Shown piece by piece: positions 33,647 through 41,286 of a stretch of 59,731 bases of DNA. Within the stretch, counting starts at the first letter, position 1. Every line of letters starts with the position of its first letter. This stretch comes from JBFWIW01 sp050253535 (lineage in GTDB: Bacteria; Bacillota; Clostridia; Oscillospirales; Oscillospiraceae). The stretch is taken from NCBI GenBank assembly GCA_050253535.1, contig JBFWIW010000011.1:1-59731 (forward strand), written 5' to 3'. Under the pieces are notes generated by a model. It searched no databases and had not been told where the DNA came from. It saw only the letters and a program-made list of their open reading frames with translations. A program made the position numbers and the translations under genes.

Positions 33647-33714
33647 TGGCAAAAGTGTGTTTTTTCAGCGTTTGAATAACACGGATTCGGAGAATAAAAA
33701 ACACACTTCCGCCA
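33647..33714. promoter_or_regulatory. inverted pair of AAAAACACACTT boxes in divergent promoter region
   Basis: Minus-strand AAAAAACACACTTTTGCCA (33665-33647) and plus-strand AAAAAACACACTTCCGCCA (33696-33714) form an inverted pair. They lie between the response regulator and polyferredoxin genes. A third copy precedes the DUF2680 gene at 35097. A TATAAT for the regulator gene lies at 33627-33622 on the minus strand. The pair is the best candidate binding site for this regulator. Confidence 0.6.
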
Positions 33715-33760
33715 TTTTTTACAGTTAAACTCAGGACAAATGGAGGGAGGGCACAAATAC

Positions 33761-34606
33761 ATGGAAAATAAAAAGAAAAAATCCGGCGCAATCAGACTTA
33801 TCGTTCAGATATTCGTTTTCGGGCTTGTGCTTTTTATCGCGGTAAGCAAGTATCTCGCGGATAATGGGATTTTGATTCCGCTGGCTTCGGACGCGTCGCT
33901 GCACGCGATATGTCCGTTCGGCGGAGTCGCCACAGTATATGAATTCGCGGCGACAGGGGACTTCATTCAGAAGATACACAGTTCCTCGTTCATTCTGATG
34001 ATCCTGGCTTTTATCACAGCAATTCTTTTCGGGGCGATCTTCTGCGGATATATCTGCCCGTTCGGATCGTTTCAGGAGTGGATCGGAAAACTGGGAAGAA
34101 AGCTCTTCACGAAAAGGTATAACCGCTTTGTGCCGCGCAAGCTCGACCGGGTCCTGAGATATCTCAGATATGCGGTTCTCGCAATGGTCCTGTACCAGAC
34201 CGCCGTCGCCGCGAAGCTTGTGTTCCAGACGGTCGACCCGTATTACGCGCTCTTCAATTTCTTTACCGGCGAGGTCGCCGTGACAGCCTATATCGTACTC
34301 GGGGTGATCGTTGTCCTGTCCCTTTTTATAGAGCGGCCGTGGTGCAAGTACCTCTGCCCGTACGGAGCGCTTCTGGGCCTGTTCAACAAGGTGCGTATCT
34401 TCAAAATCAGACGGAATAAAAATACCTGCATCGGCTGCAAAAAGTGCGATATGGTCTGCCCGATGAACATCGAGGTTTCCGGCAAAGAAGTCGTCAGAGA
34501 CCACCAGTGCATCAGCTGCCACAAATGCACAAGCGAGGTGTCCTGCCCGGTTAAGGACACGGTCACCATATCGGTTAAGAAGGGGGGCACCGGCCGTGAG
34601 GATTAA
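33761..34606 (+). CDS. 4Fe-4S polyferredoxin membrane protein (NapH/CcoG-like)
   Basis: 281 aa. TM helices are near 10-30, 65-90, 130-150 and 170-195, carrying two C-x3-CP(F/Y)G motifs (CGYICPFGSFQEW and CKYLCPYGALLG) typical of NapH/NosR/CcoG-type proteins. Two ferredoxin motifs follow: CIGCKKCDMVCP and CISCHKCTSEVSCP. It probably moves electrons across or at the membrane. ATG 33761 follows GGAGGGAGGG; an in-frame ATG at 33740 overlaps that site. It is followed with a 10-nt overlap by a small anchored protein. Confidence 0.85.
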   Translation: MENKKKKSGAIRLIVQIFVFGLVLFIAVSKYLADNGILIPLASDASLHAICPFGGVATVYEFAATGDFIQKIHSSSFILMILAFITAILFGAIFCGYICPFGSFQEWIGKLGRKLFTKRYNRFVPRKLDRVLRYLRYAVLAMVLYQTAVAAKLVFQTVDPYYALFNFFTGEVAVTAYIVLGVIVVLSLFIERPWCKYLCPYGALLGLFNKVRIFKIRRNKNTCIGCKKCDMVCPMNIEVSGKEVVRDHQCISCHKCTSEVSCPVKDTVTISVKKGGTGRED

Positions 34607-35075
34607 GCCGATCTATGCGATTATCATCGTTTTGGGAATATTCATCGCAGGCATCTTCGTCACATCCGTCACCGGCCTCTGGAGTACTAAATCGACGAAA
34701 GTACCATCAAAGCTCGATGATGTGCAGTATTCGCAGTCATATGATCCGGCGGACATCCGAGGCTCCTATACATTCTCGGAGATCAGCAGTCTCTATGGAA
34801 TCCAGCTTGAGGACCTTGCCGCCGCCTTCGGCATATCCGAGGGGGAGGCCGCCGCCTTTAAGTGCAAGGACCTTGAGACCATTTCCGAAGAATCGGCGTA
34901 TGAGATCGGCACAGGCTCGGTGAGATTGTTTACGGCATACTATCTCGGCCTCCCGTATACGCCGACAGAGGAGACCTACCTCTCCGAGACGGCGGCGCAG
35001 ATATTAAAGGAGAAGGGCGGTATGACGCAGGCGCAGAGCGATTACCTTGAAGGCCATACGGTACCGGCAGTATAA
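34596..35075 (+). CDS. membrane-anchored protein with 'IRGS' helical domain
   Basis: 159 aa from a GTG that overlaps the polyferredoxin gene by 11 nt. One N-terminal helix (YAIIIVLGIFIAGIFVTSV) anchors it. Outside are DIRGSYTFSEISSLYGIQLEDLAAAFGI and a second helical unit ending in EGHTVPAV. I have seen the IRGSxT-L..l..-G-ipl..l pattern next to redox membrane proteins in clostridia, without a defined function. Overlap and order indicate it works with the polyferredoxin, possibly as an electron-transfer partner or assembly factor (inference). Confidence 0.7.
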   Translation: MRIKPIYAIIIVLGIFIAGIFVTSVTGLWSTKSTKVPSKLDDVQYSQSYDPADIRGSYTFSEISSLYGIQLEDLAAAFGISEGEAAAFKCKDLETISEESAYEIGTGSVRLFTAYYLGLPYTPTEETYLSETAAQILKEKGGMTQAQSDYLEGHTVPAV

Positions 35076-35096
35076 AAAGCGCAAAAAGCACAAAAG

Positions 35097-35114
35097 AAAA
35101 ACACACTTTCGACA
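35097..35114 (+). promoter_or_regulatory. third AAAAACACACTT box
   Basis: AAAAACACACTTTCGACA matches the boxes at 33647 and 33696 and lies 69 bp upstream of the DUF2680 gene. Its presence suggests separate control of that gene by the same response regulator. Confidence 0.5.
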
Positions 35115-35182
35115 AAATTAACTGGCAGAATAAAGCCATAGACCGAGCAAATCAAAAAATATTATAAAGGAGAAAATATAAA

Positions 35183-35770
35183 ATGAAAAAATTTGGGAAA
35201 ATCGCAGCAGTTGGCGCCATCGTATTGGTTATCGGCGCAACCTCAGTCACCGCGCTGGCCGCATCGGGCTACAGCACCCCGGCGGATATCGTAGCCGGAC
35301 TCACAGGGAAAACAGCGGAAGATGTCATCGCTGAAAGAGCCGATACCGGCAAAACCTATGGCACCATAGCCGACGAAGCGGGCGTATTGGACGAGTTCGA
35401 AGATCAGATGCTGGAGAGTAAAGAGGCTATCCTCGAAGAGAGAGTCGCGGACGGTACCATGACTCAGGAGAGAGCGGACGCGATCATCACCGCAATGGAA
35501 GAGAATCAGGCAAACTGTGACGGCAGCGGCACCGGCGGCATTGGGGCCGGACTGGGCGCAGGGTTCGGTATGAACGGGAATCAGGCGAACTGTGACGGCA
35601 GCGGTACCGGCGGCATTGGGGCCGGACTGGGCACAGGGTTCGGTATGAACGGTCAGGCAGACTGCGACGGCACCGGCACCGGCGGTCTTGGCTCCGGAAC
35701 GGGCACAAGGTTCGGCGGAATGGGCGGAAACGGCGGCTCCGGCCGCGGCGGCTTAGGCTGCGGCATCTGA
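35183..35770 (+). CDS. exported DUF2680-type protein with Gly-rich repeats
   Basis: 195 aa with a signal peptide (KIAAVGAIVLVIGATSVTALA). Residues about 30-115 match DUF2680-like helices (ADIVAGLTGKTAEDVIAERA; MTQERADAIITAMEENQANCDG). The C-terminal 85 residues are about three repeats of a 24-25-residue unit (QANCDGSGTGGIGAGLG...), each with one Cys and an Asp. The DNA shows the same 75-bp and 72-bp spacing. AAAGGAG precedes the ATG. It is next to the two-component/polyferredoxin group; a metal or redox surface role is possible but unproven. Confidence 0.8.
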   Translation: MKKFGKIAAVGAIVLVIGATSVTALAASGYSTPADIVAGLTGKTAEDVIAERADTGKTYGTIADEAGVLDEFEDQMLESKEAILEERVADGTMTQERADAIITAMEENQANCDGSGTGGIGAGLGAGFGMNGNQANCDGSGTGGIGAGLGTGFGMNGQADCDGTGTGGLGSGTGTRFGGMGGNGGSGRGGLGCGI

Positions 35771-35809
35771 ACCGGCAAAGGCACAGCACAGAACTGAAAA
35801 AAATGTAAT

Positions 35810-35846
35810 CAGGGCCCGGGCATTATGCCCGGGCCCTGGCTTTTTG
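35810..35846 (+). terminator. rho-independent terminator
   Basis: A perfect CAGGGCCCGGGC / GCCCGGGCCCTG stem with loop ATTAT, followed by GCTTTTTG. It ends the DUF2680 transcript. Confidence 0.85.
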
Positions 35847-35927
35847 TATGGTATTATCTCAAATCAATGATATAATATTCCAGATAAAGCATTCCGGCTT
35901 TTTAATAATCAGAACAGCGGTCAGGGT

Positions 35928-36238
35928 ATGACAAAAAGTAAACAAAAAATACGCTATGGCTTTTTATTGTAACGATCGTATTGGTATCAGGCATAGTAAT
36001 TGCCGTACGTATTTTTTCCGGTTCTCCGATTGAGCGAAGGAGTGTAACAAAATTTGCATATAATTATTTATTTTCCCGTTATTATATAGTCTATAATATA
36101 ACGGACGTTGACTATGATTTCAAAACACACGCTTATACTGTATATGCCACGTCTGATGGGAAATCTTTAAAAAATGATGGTCAGGAGACGATTATCCTCA
36201 TTTATAATGACATGCAGATTACCTTAATACATGATTAA
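35928..36238 (+). CDS. small membrane-anchored protein with probable N-terminal frameshift
   Basis: ATG 35928 opens MTKSKQKIRYG but stops after 14 codons. The +1 frame from the A6 run at 35944-35949 continues as LWLFIVTIVLVSGIVIAV (a signal anchor) and then a folded-looking domain (SVTKFAYNYLF, YYIVYNITDVDYDF, ETIILIYNDMQITLIHD) to 36238. One missing A in the run would explain it: either a sequencing slip or a recent mutation. The intact part alone runs from TTG 35981 (85 aa). It is not recognised. It has lower GC than its neighbours. Confidence 0.5.
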
Positions 36239-36262
36239 GTTTACAAATTGAAGTGATAATAC

Positions 36263-36478
36263 GTGATAACTATTTTTAACCGCAAAGAGTTGATGATTAC
36301 AAATTCTTTGGAGCAGCAATCAAAGATAAGGTCCCTGCTGGAAGCCAACGGGATTGATTACAAAGTCGATATGGGGAACTATGGCAGTTACATAGGAAGC
36401 GAAAATTTTGCGCACATAAATTACATTTATGTGCGCAGAAAAGATTACGAAAAGGCCGACAGTTTAATCGCAGCTTAG
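36263..36478 (+). CDS. small DUF2007-like protein
   Basis: 71 aa, GTG start with a weak ribosome site. The pattern ELMITNSLEQQSKIRSLLEANGIDY ... IYVRRKDYEKADSLI is typical of small 'signal-transducing' DUF2007-type alpha/beta proteins in Firmicutes. It has no membrane segment. It lies 24 bp after the frameshifted gene and may be in one transcript with it. Function unknown. Confidence 0.65.
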   Translation: MITIFNRKELMITNSLEQQSKIRSLLEANGIDYKVDMGNYGSYIGSENFAHINYIYVRRKDYEKADSLIAA

Positions 36479-36577
36479 AAATAATATCGAAATGATATAG
36501 GCCATGAGTCGGAAATGGTCAATGAAAACATAGAGAATTTTGGATATAGCATATAGAAATGATTAATTTGAGAAAAA

Positions 36578-37366
36578 TCACTGTTTTACCCAGTTGCCGT
36601 TTATGTATTTGTATGTACCGGCACCCTGAGAATAATATGCATCTCTGAAATTATTATTATTCCGGAATACATTGCCCTCTAAAACTACATTTGCGCCTAT
36701 CGTGATTTTGACAATGCTATTATTAAGGAACGCGCCGTAATCGAGATTCAGGAGGCTGTTGGGCAAAACGATTTCCGTCAGGTCATTATTCATAAATGCT
36801 CTGGCGTGGATTCTTATAACGCCGCTGTCACTCGGAAATGTTACCGACGCGAGGCCATCCCCGTTAAATACGTCCTGATAAATGTGGGTAACGGTTACGC
36901 CGTCTAATGTCTTGGGGATAATGATATCTTTAGCGCTAAAGGTATAGCTGCCTTTGATATACCCGGTTTGCCCGCCGGAACCCATTAGAATCTCTTCGAA
37001 GGTCAATACGTGCGTTGTTGACAAAATCCATATTTTATTATCAAAATTCCAGCTGAATGCGGCGTCTTTTTGCTGAGGCTCAACTTTATCTGCGATGAAG
37101 CCGCTGTCGACGAGCGTTTGCATAAGCGCATCGTCTCCGGTATAGGCTGTCTCAAACGGGTTTGGCGACGGGCCCCCGGCTTCAAACACTCTTGTGGCGT
37201 AATTGAGTGTTCTGAGCGTCGCCGCGTCGGCAGCGGTTCTGGCCTTCTCAATATTGTTTGTGAACACAGGGATGGATAGCGCGATTAATATGCCTAAAAT
37301 AGCAACTACAAGGATCAGTTCAATTAAGGTAAAGCCTTTATTTTGAAACCGATAAGACTTAATCAT
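36578..37366 (-). CDS. type IV pilin-like protein with BspA leucine-rich repeats
   Basis: 262 aa. A prepilin leader and cleavage site (QNKG^FTLIEL) are followed by the hydrophobic pilin helix LILVVAILGILIALSIPVF. The C-terminal 120 residues form LRR_5/BspA-like repeats (FNGDGLASVTFPSDSG; AFMNNDLTEIVLPNSLL; AFLNNSIVKITIGANV). ATG 37366 is chosen over 37390 because GGGAGGGGGGGCG lies before it. No pilus assembly gene is nearby, so processing depends on a peptidase and machinery elsewhere. An unusual pilin head suggests adhesion. Confidence 0.85.
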   Translation of the reverse strand: MIKSYRFQNKGFTLIELILVVAILGILIALSIPVFTNNIEKARTAADAATLRTLNYATRVFEAGGPSPNPFETAYTGDDALMQTLVDSGFIADKVEPQQKDAAFSWNFDNKIWILSTTHVLTFEEILMGSGGQTGYIKGSYTFSAKDIIIPKTLDGVTVTHIYQDVFNGDGLASVTFPSDSGVIRIHARAFMNNDLTEIVLPNSLLNLDYGAFLNNSIVKITIGANVVLEGNVFRNNNNFRDAYYSQGAGTYKYINGNWVKQ

Positions 37367-37482
37367 CACGCCCCCCCTCCCGAACTCCATAAAAATTCTA
37401 TTTTAATACACTCTAATCTAAGATGCTGAATTATTCAAGTAAATAAAAACATATCGGTCGGCAGAAACATTATTACCCGGTA

Positions 37483-37524
37483 AAAATACGAAAGGCCCTT
37501 GATTTCAAGGGCCTTTCGTATTTT
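37483..37524. terminator. bidirectional terminator hairpin
   Basis: AAAATACGAAAGGCCCTTG is complementary to CAAGGGCCTTTCGTATTTT around ATTT, with A-rich and T-rich ends on both strands. It lies between the pilin-like gene's promoter side and the small ORF at 37533, and would terminate the latter. Confidence 0.75.
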
Positions 37525-37532
37525 AGATCGTC

Positions 37533-37676
37533 CTATATTAATAATACGACGACGATTGCCGCAAAGGCCAGAGCCGTGGCGATTGACGCGAGGCACCCGC
37601 TCCCGGAAGGCGGCTTCCGCCCGCCGCCGCCTTTTTTGCTCTCATTCAGTCCCCTTGCCGTAAAAACCGAAATCAT
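37533..37676 (-). CDS. possible 47-aa tail-anchored protein
   Basis: 47 aa: a short N-terminal segment (MISVFTARGLNESKKGGGG), a basic Gly/Pro linker and a C-terminal hydrophobic helix (LASIATALAFAAIVVVLLI). GGGGGA lies 14 bases before the ATG, which is longer than usual. The same frame stays open back to the EAL gene stop at 37830 but lacks another start. It ends right before a terminator. Not recognised; coding is plausible. Confidence 0.4.
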   Translation of the reverse strand: MISVFTARGLNESKKGGGGRKPPSGSGCLASIATALAFAAIVVVLLI

Positions 37677-37829
37677 CAGGCATATGATATTCCCCCAATA
37701 AATTTGGATTACGTTTATAAGTGTAAACTGATGTATGTACGAAATAACGGACTTTGCGCCCGACGTATGCCGGCTTTTAGCACCGATGTCACAATCCGGG
37801 TAATCTCTTAACGGAAAGCTCGTTTCAAT

Positions 37830-39458
37830 TCATGCCGGGTCATTTGGAAAACTTAAAATAAATTTCTTTATTTCTTCAGGCGGCACCGGTTTGCTGAAGT
37901 AATATCCCTGAATATAATCACAACCCATGCTCTTGAGTACTTCCAGTTGTTTTTCGTTCTCGACGCCTTCCGCCACCACTTTTTTCCCTGTATTGTGTGC
38001 AAAGCTGATAATTGTTTCAATTAATTTGCTGCTGTCATGATCGTTTATATTATCAATAAACAGTTTATCGATTTTTATGTTATCTATTGGCAGATTTATA
38101 AAACCTATCAGCGAATTATAGCCAGTCCCAAAATCATCCAGCGAAATTTGTATTCCCAGGTCTTTGATGCTGTATAACAGATATTTGGCCATTTTTTCGT
38201 TTTTAACAATACTTCTTTCCGTTAACTCGATCTCAAGCATGATCGGTTCTATTTCGCTGTCTATAATGCAGTTTTTCATATATTCAACCATCGAATTATT
38301 CAAATCCTTTGATGAGATATTGAATGCAACTTTTATAAACAAGCCTTCAGTCTGCCATATTTTAATTTGATCAATTGTATTTTTTATTACCCATTTGGTT
38401 ATTTCATTTATAAATCCTATATCCTCCGCTATTTTTATAAATTCCTCAGGGCTTTTTTGCCCAATAATCCTGTTATTCCATCTTATTAGTGCTTCAAGGC
38501 CAATTACGCTGTTCGTTTCTATACTGATTTTGGGCTGATAAACGATATGAAATTCGTTGTTATTAATTGCATTAATAAGAGATGTTATTATTTCAAATCG
38601 TTCTCTGCTTTTTTGTTCTATGGAAGTATTGTAAATAGATATTCCGTCTTCGCCGGGCACATGATCCAATACGATATATATTTTTTGTATTAAATCATTT
38701 GCGTCCTGCGAATGCAGCGGGTAATTAACCACTCCGACTTTTATAATAAGTTCGATAGAAAAGCCGTCGATAATTATCGGTTCTTTCAATATGTTCATAG
38801 ATTTCAGCCCTTTTAACCGGGCATCTTTTAAGCTGCAGTTTGGCAGTATGACAGCGAATTCATTGGTATATTCAGCATAAACATTTCGGATGCAGCTTTG
38901 ATTTTTCAATATTTCCGCGGCTCTCAGCATGGATTTTTTTCCGATGTCATAACCTAAATATCCATTGATTTCGTCTATGTTGACAACTTTAAATGCAATC
39001 AATGAAAAATCAATATGTTTATTAATTAATCCATTTATATCATTTTTTAATCTGTTTACATTTGGCAGGCCGGTAACGACATTCTGATAGAATCTTTCAA
39101 TCTCAGCTTTTTTAAAGGTTTTGACCCGGCGAAACAATAAAGCGGTTACTGCCCCGACAATAATAAACATAACTGTTCTGAACAACCAGCTGTAGGATAC
39201 CTGAACCGTTCCATCAGCCACATTAAGAGGTACAATTTTAAGAGCGATTCCCCCTAATACGGCAGCCGCCAAAGCGCCCGTGATATCAAAGTAAAATGCA
39301 GAAATAATGATTGGAATGTACATGAGATGGGTAAATGCAGATTGTGTGCCCCCTGTTAAATAGACAATGTAGTCAATAAAAAATATTATTATTAAAATAA
39401 ACACAATCTTAAAATACTTTTTGATAATTTCGGATTTTATTGACTTGTTAGTATTCAT
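37830..39458 (-). CDS. EAL-domain c-di-GMP phosphodiesterase with degenerate GGDEF
   Basis: 542 aa. Five or six N-terminal helices (about 12-115) form a membrane sensor. A GGDEF-type domain follows whose signature is replaced by YTNEF, so it is probably inactive or regulatory. The EAL domain has the catalytic set: EALIRW, NISSKDL, EIELTERS, LDDFGTGYN, IKIDKLFI, VAEGVEN and QGYYFSKPV. It should hydrolyse c-di-GMP to pGpG. In-frame GTG/ATG codons at 39467 and 39464 exist, but ATG 39458 has the best spacing to GGTG. The AT-rich codon use is unlike its neighbours. Confidence 0.88.
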   Translation of the reverse strand: MNTNKSIKSEIIKKYFKIVFILIIIFFIDYIVYLTGGTQSAFTHLMYIPIIISAFYFDITGALAAAVLGGIALKIVPLNVADGTVQVSYSWLFRTVMFIIVGAVTALLFRRVKTFKKAEIERFYQNVVTGLPNVNRLKNDINGLINKHIDFSLIAFKVVNIDEINGYLGYDIGKKSMLRAAEILKNQSCIRNVYAEYTNEFAVILPNCSLKDARLKGLKSMNILKEPIIIDGFSIELIIKVGVVNYPLHSQDANDLIQKIYIVLDHVPGEDGISIYNTSIEQKSRERFEIITSLINAINNNEFHIVYQPKISIETNSVIGLEALIRWNNRIIGQKSPEEFIKIAEDIGFINEITKWVIKNTIDQIKIWQTEGLFIKVAFNISSKDLNNSMVEYMKNCIIDSEIEPIMLEIELTERSIVKNEKMAKYLLYSIKDLGIQISLDDFGTGYNSLIGFINLPIDNIKIDKLFIDNINDHDSSKLIETIISFAHNTGKKVVAEGVENEKQLEVLKSMGCDYIQGYYFSKPVPPEEIKKFILSFPNDPA

Positions 39459-39545
39459 TATCATCACACCAATACATTTTTTAGAACAAAATATTATAAC
39501 ATGGCGTTCCGACTATTTGCCTGTATATAAATCTGCTGTACACAA

Positions 39546-40049
39546 TCAGAAGGCGCTTATTGGCAGCGATTCATCGTCCTGCCCTTTTTCAACCGAGCGA
39601 ATGATTATATAGTAGCTGTAATCCGGGTTTACTGTAACGCAAACCCTGTCTCCGGCCTTACGGCCCAAAAGCGCCTTACCTACCGGAGATTCCTTGCTGA
39701 TCAGTCCTTTCAATGCGTTTTGCCGCAATGTGGTAACAATTTGGATTTTCTGCGTTTCGTCATCTTCTTCAAAGTATATTTCAACGAAATCGAATAAGCC
39801 GATTTCGCCGGTCTTTGACTCTCCGGATATGACCTTAGCCGTTTTTATCATTTTCTCCAGATATCTGATACGGCTGTCATTTCTGTTTTTTTCACGCTTT
39901 GCCGCCTTGTATTCAAAATTTTCGCTCAGATCGCCAAATTCCCTGGCTGTCTTTACGTCCTCAAGACACTGCGGACGCAGGACCTTGACCCGGTAGTCGA
40001 TTTCTTCCTGCATTTTATTTATATCAACTTGCGTCAGTTCATCAAACAT
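39546..40049 (-). CDS. greA: GreA/GreB family transcription elongation factor
   Basis: 167 aa. The N-terminal coiled coil (about 8-80) has the acidic tip DLSENFEY that enters the polymerase channel and stimulates cleavage of backtracked RNA. The C-terminal FKBP-like domain has SPVGKALLGRKAGDRV. It is slightly divergent from canonical GreA (ENFEY in place of ENAEY), so it may be a second paralogue. AAGAGG precedes the ATG. It stands alone between the EAL protein and the UPF0178 gene. Confidence 0.88.
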   Translation of the reverse strand: MFDELTQVDINKMQEEIDYRVKVLRPQCLEDVKTAREFGDLSENFEYKAAKREKNRNDSRIRYLEKMIKTAKVISGESKTGEIGLFDFVEIYFEEDDETQKIQIVTTLRQNALKGLISKESPVGKALLGRKAGDRVCVTVNPDYSYYIIIRSVEKGQDDESLPISAF

Positions 40050-40182
40050 TTTTTGCCTCTTAATATTTCGTTATGATACTGGTTAAAGGGTCGGTCCAGG
40101 AGGGATTAACCCTTTAACCAGATGCCGTCAATGTTATTGGTAAGCTGCGGTCCCCCGGCAGACGGTGCTGAAAAGTGCAGTA

Positions 40183-40614
40183 TTAAGATGTCAGCAGTTC
40201 CCGCAGCCTGTCCTCAAAGGTTTTATCCTGTGCCTTTGTCCGCTTGGCGGGGCCTTTCAGCCTGCCGCCGGCGCTGCGTATCTTTCTGGCTGTGTGGCGT
40301 GACAACAGCAGGGCACCGATGTTCCCGTCAGAGTACACCATGCCGTCCTGACTGACCGGCACGGCTCTGCGCGCGAGGCACATGGCGGCAAGGCCGTAAT
40401 CCTGCGTTACCACAATATCACCGGGATTCACCAGATTGACCAGCGCAAAATCCACGCTGTCCGCGCCCTTGGAGAACGTCAGCGTCTTAGCGCCCGGCTT
40501 TTGGAAAACATGCGACGTGTCGCAGAGGATGAGACATTCAATTTTATGTTCCTTTGCCAGATGCACCGCGATATCCACAACGGGACAGCCGTCGGCGTCT
40601 ATCAGTATCCTCAT
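40183..40614 (-). CDS. UPF0178 (YaiI/YqxD) family protein
   Basis: 143 aa, standard for the family. The PIN-like fold is seen in MRILIDADGCPVV (acidic DAD), GADSVDFALVNLV and DIVVTQDYGLAAM, with the family-typical RRLKGP-like segment (GGRLKGPAKRT). It is predicted to be a nuclease-like protein, with no proven substrate. Its ATG overlaps the stop of the upstream YgjP-type gene by 4 bp, so the two are translated together. Confidence 0.88.
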   Translation of the reverse strand: MRILIDADGCPVVDIAVHLAKEHKIECLILCDTSHVFQKPGAKTLTFSKGADSVDFALVNLVNPGDIVVTQDYGLAAMCLARRAVPVSQDGMVYSDGNIGALLLSRHTARKIRSAGGRLKGPAKRTKAQDKTFEDRLRELLTS

Positions 40615-41138
40615 ACGATCCCCCTGAGCAGCTTTTGCCGTGCTTTGTAGTCGGGCAGAACGGCGGCAATACAGGCATAGAAGCTGCGCCCGTGGTTTTT
40701 GTGCCGGATGTGCGCCAGCTCATGTACGACAACAAGATCAACCGCCGGTATCGGGCGGAGCATCAGGCGGCAGGAGAAGCACAGGCTGTTTTTGCCGCTG
40801 CAGCTTCCGTAGCGGGTCTTCGCGGAGGTGATTTTGATTCCGGCGGGCTCAAGCCCCATGAGCTTACTGTAATACGCCACCCTGCCGGGCAGATAGTCCC
40901 GGGCCTTTTGCTTAAGGGTTTCGATTTCCGATTTTGTCAGCTCGGCCGGCGGGTCTGCCTCCGCGCGCCGTCGCTGACTTTCGAGATGTGCGGCTATCCA
41001 ATCTGTGTGCCTTTCCACGAAGCGGTCGATATCGCGTTTGTTAAGACGCGTGGGCGCTCGGACAAGGACATTAAGCTCCCGCGTGATCTCAAGCCCCAGT
41101 GTTTTTCGGTTGGAGCGCTTTAAGGTGTATTCGTACAT
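40611..41138 (-). CDS. YgjP-like metallopeptidase (DUF45)
   Basis: 175 aa. The zinc motif HELAHIRHKNHG is near residue 140, preceded by TRYGSCSGKNSLCFSCRLML, which is the family hallmark. The N-terminal half (YTLKRSNRKTLGLEI...LVRAP) is the usual strand-rich domain. Members are found near restriction or nucleoside genes, but the substrate is unknown. It is the first gene of a two-gene unit with the UPF0178 protein (4-bp overlap). Confidence 0.87.
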   Translation of the reverse strand: MYEYTLKRSNRKTLGLEITRELNVLVRAPTRLNKRDIDRFVERHTDWIAAHLESQRRRAEADPPAELTKSEIETLKQKARDYLPGRVAYYSKLMGLEPAGIKITSAKTRYGSCSGKNSLCFSCRLMLRPIPAVDLVVVHELAHIRHKNHGRSFYACIAAVLPDYKARQKLLRGIV

Positions 41139-41286
41139 TGCTGTTCTCCGATGCAGGCAAAGCGCCGGAGGCTCTTGCCGTGTTATACTGTCGTAACCAG
41201 CCTCCCGCTATATTGCCTTGGCCTTTTTTGTTACGTTCCACTGTGTTTCTCTTTTAAAATGCGGCAATTTAGGTTCCTGACGTTCG

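Noticed and set aside
33731..34522. 263-aa minus-strand ORF over the polyferredoxin gene
   Set aside because: Antisense to a gene with four clear Fe-S cysteine motifs.
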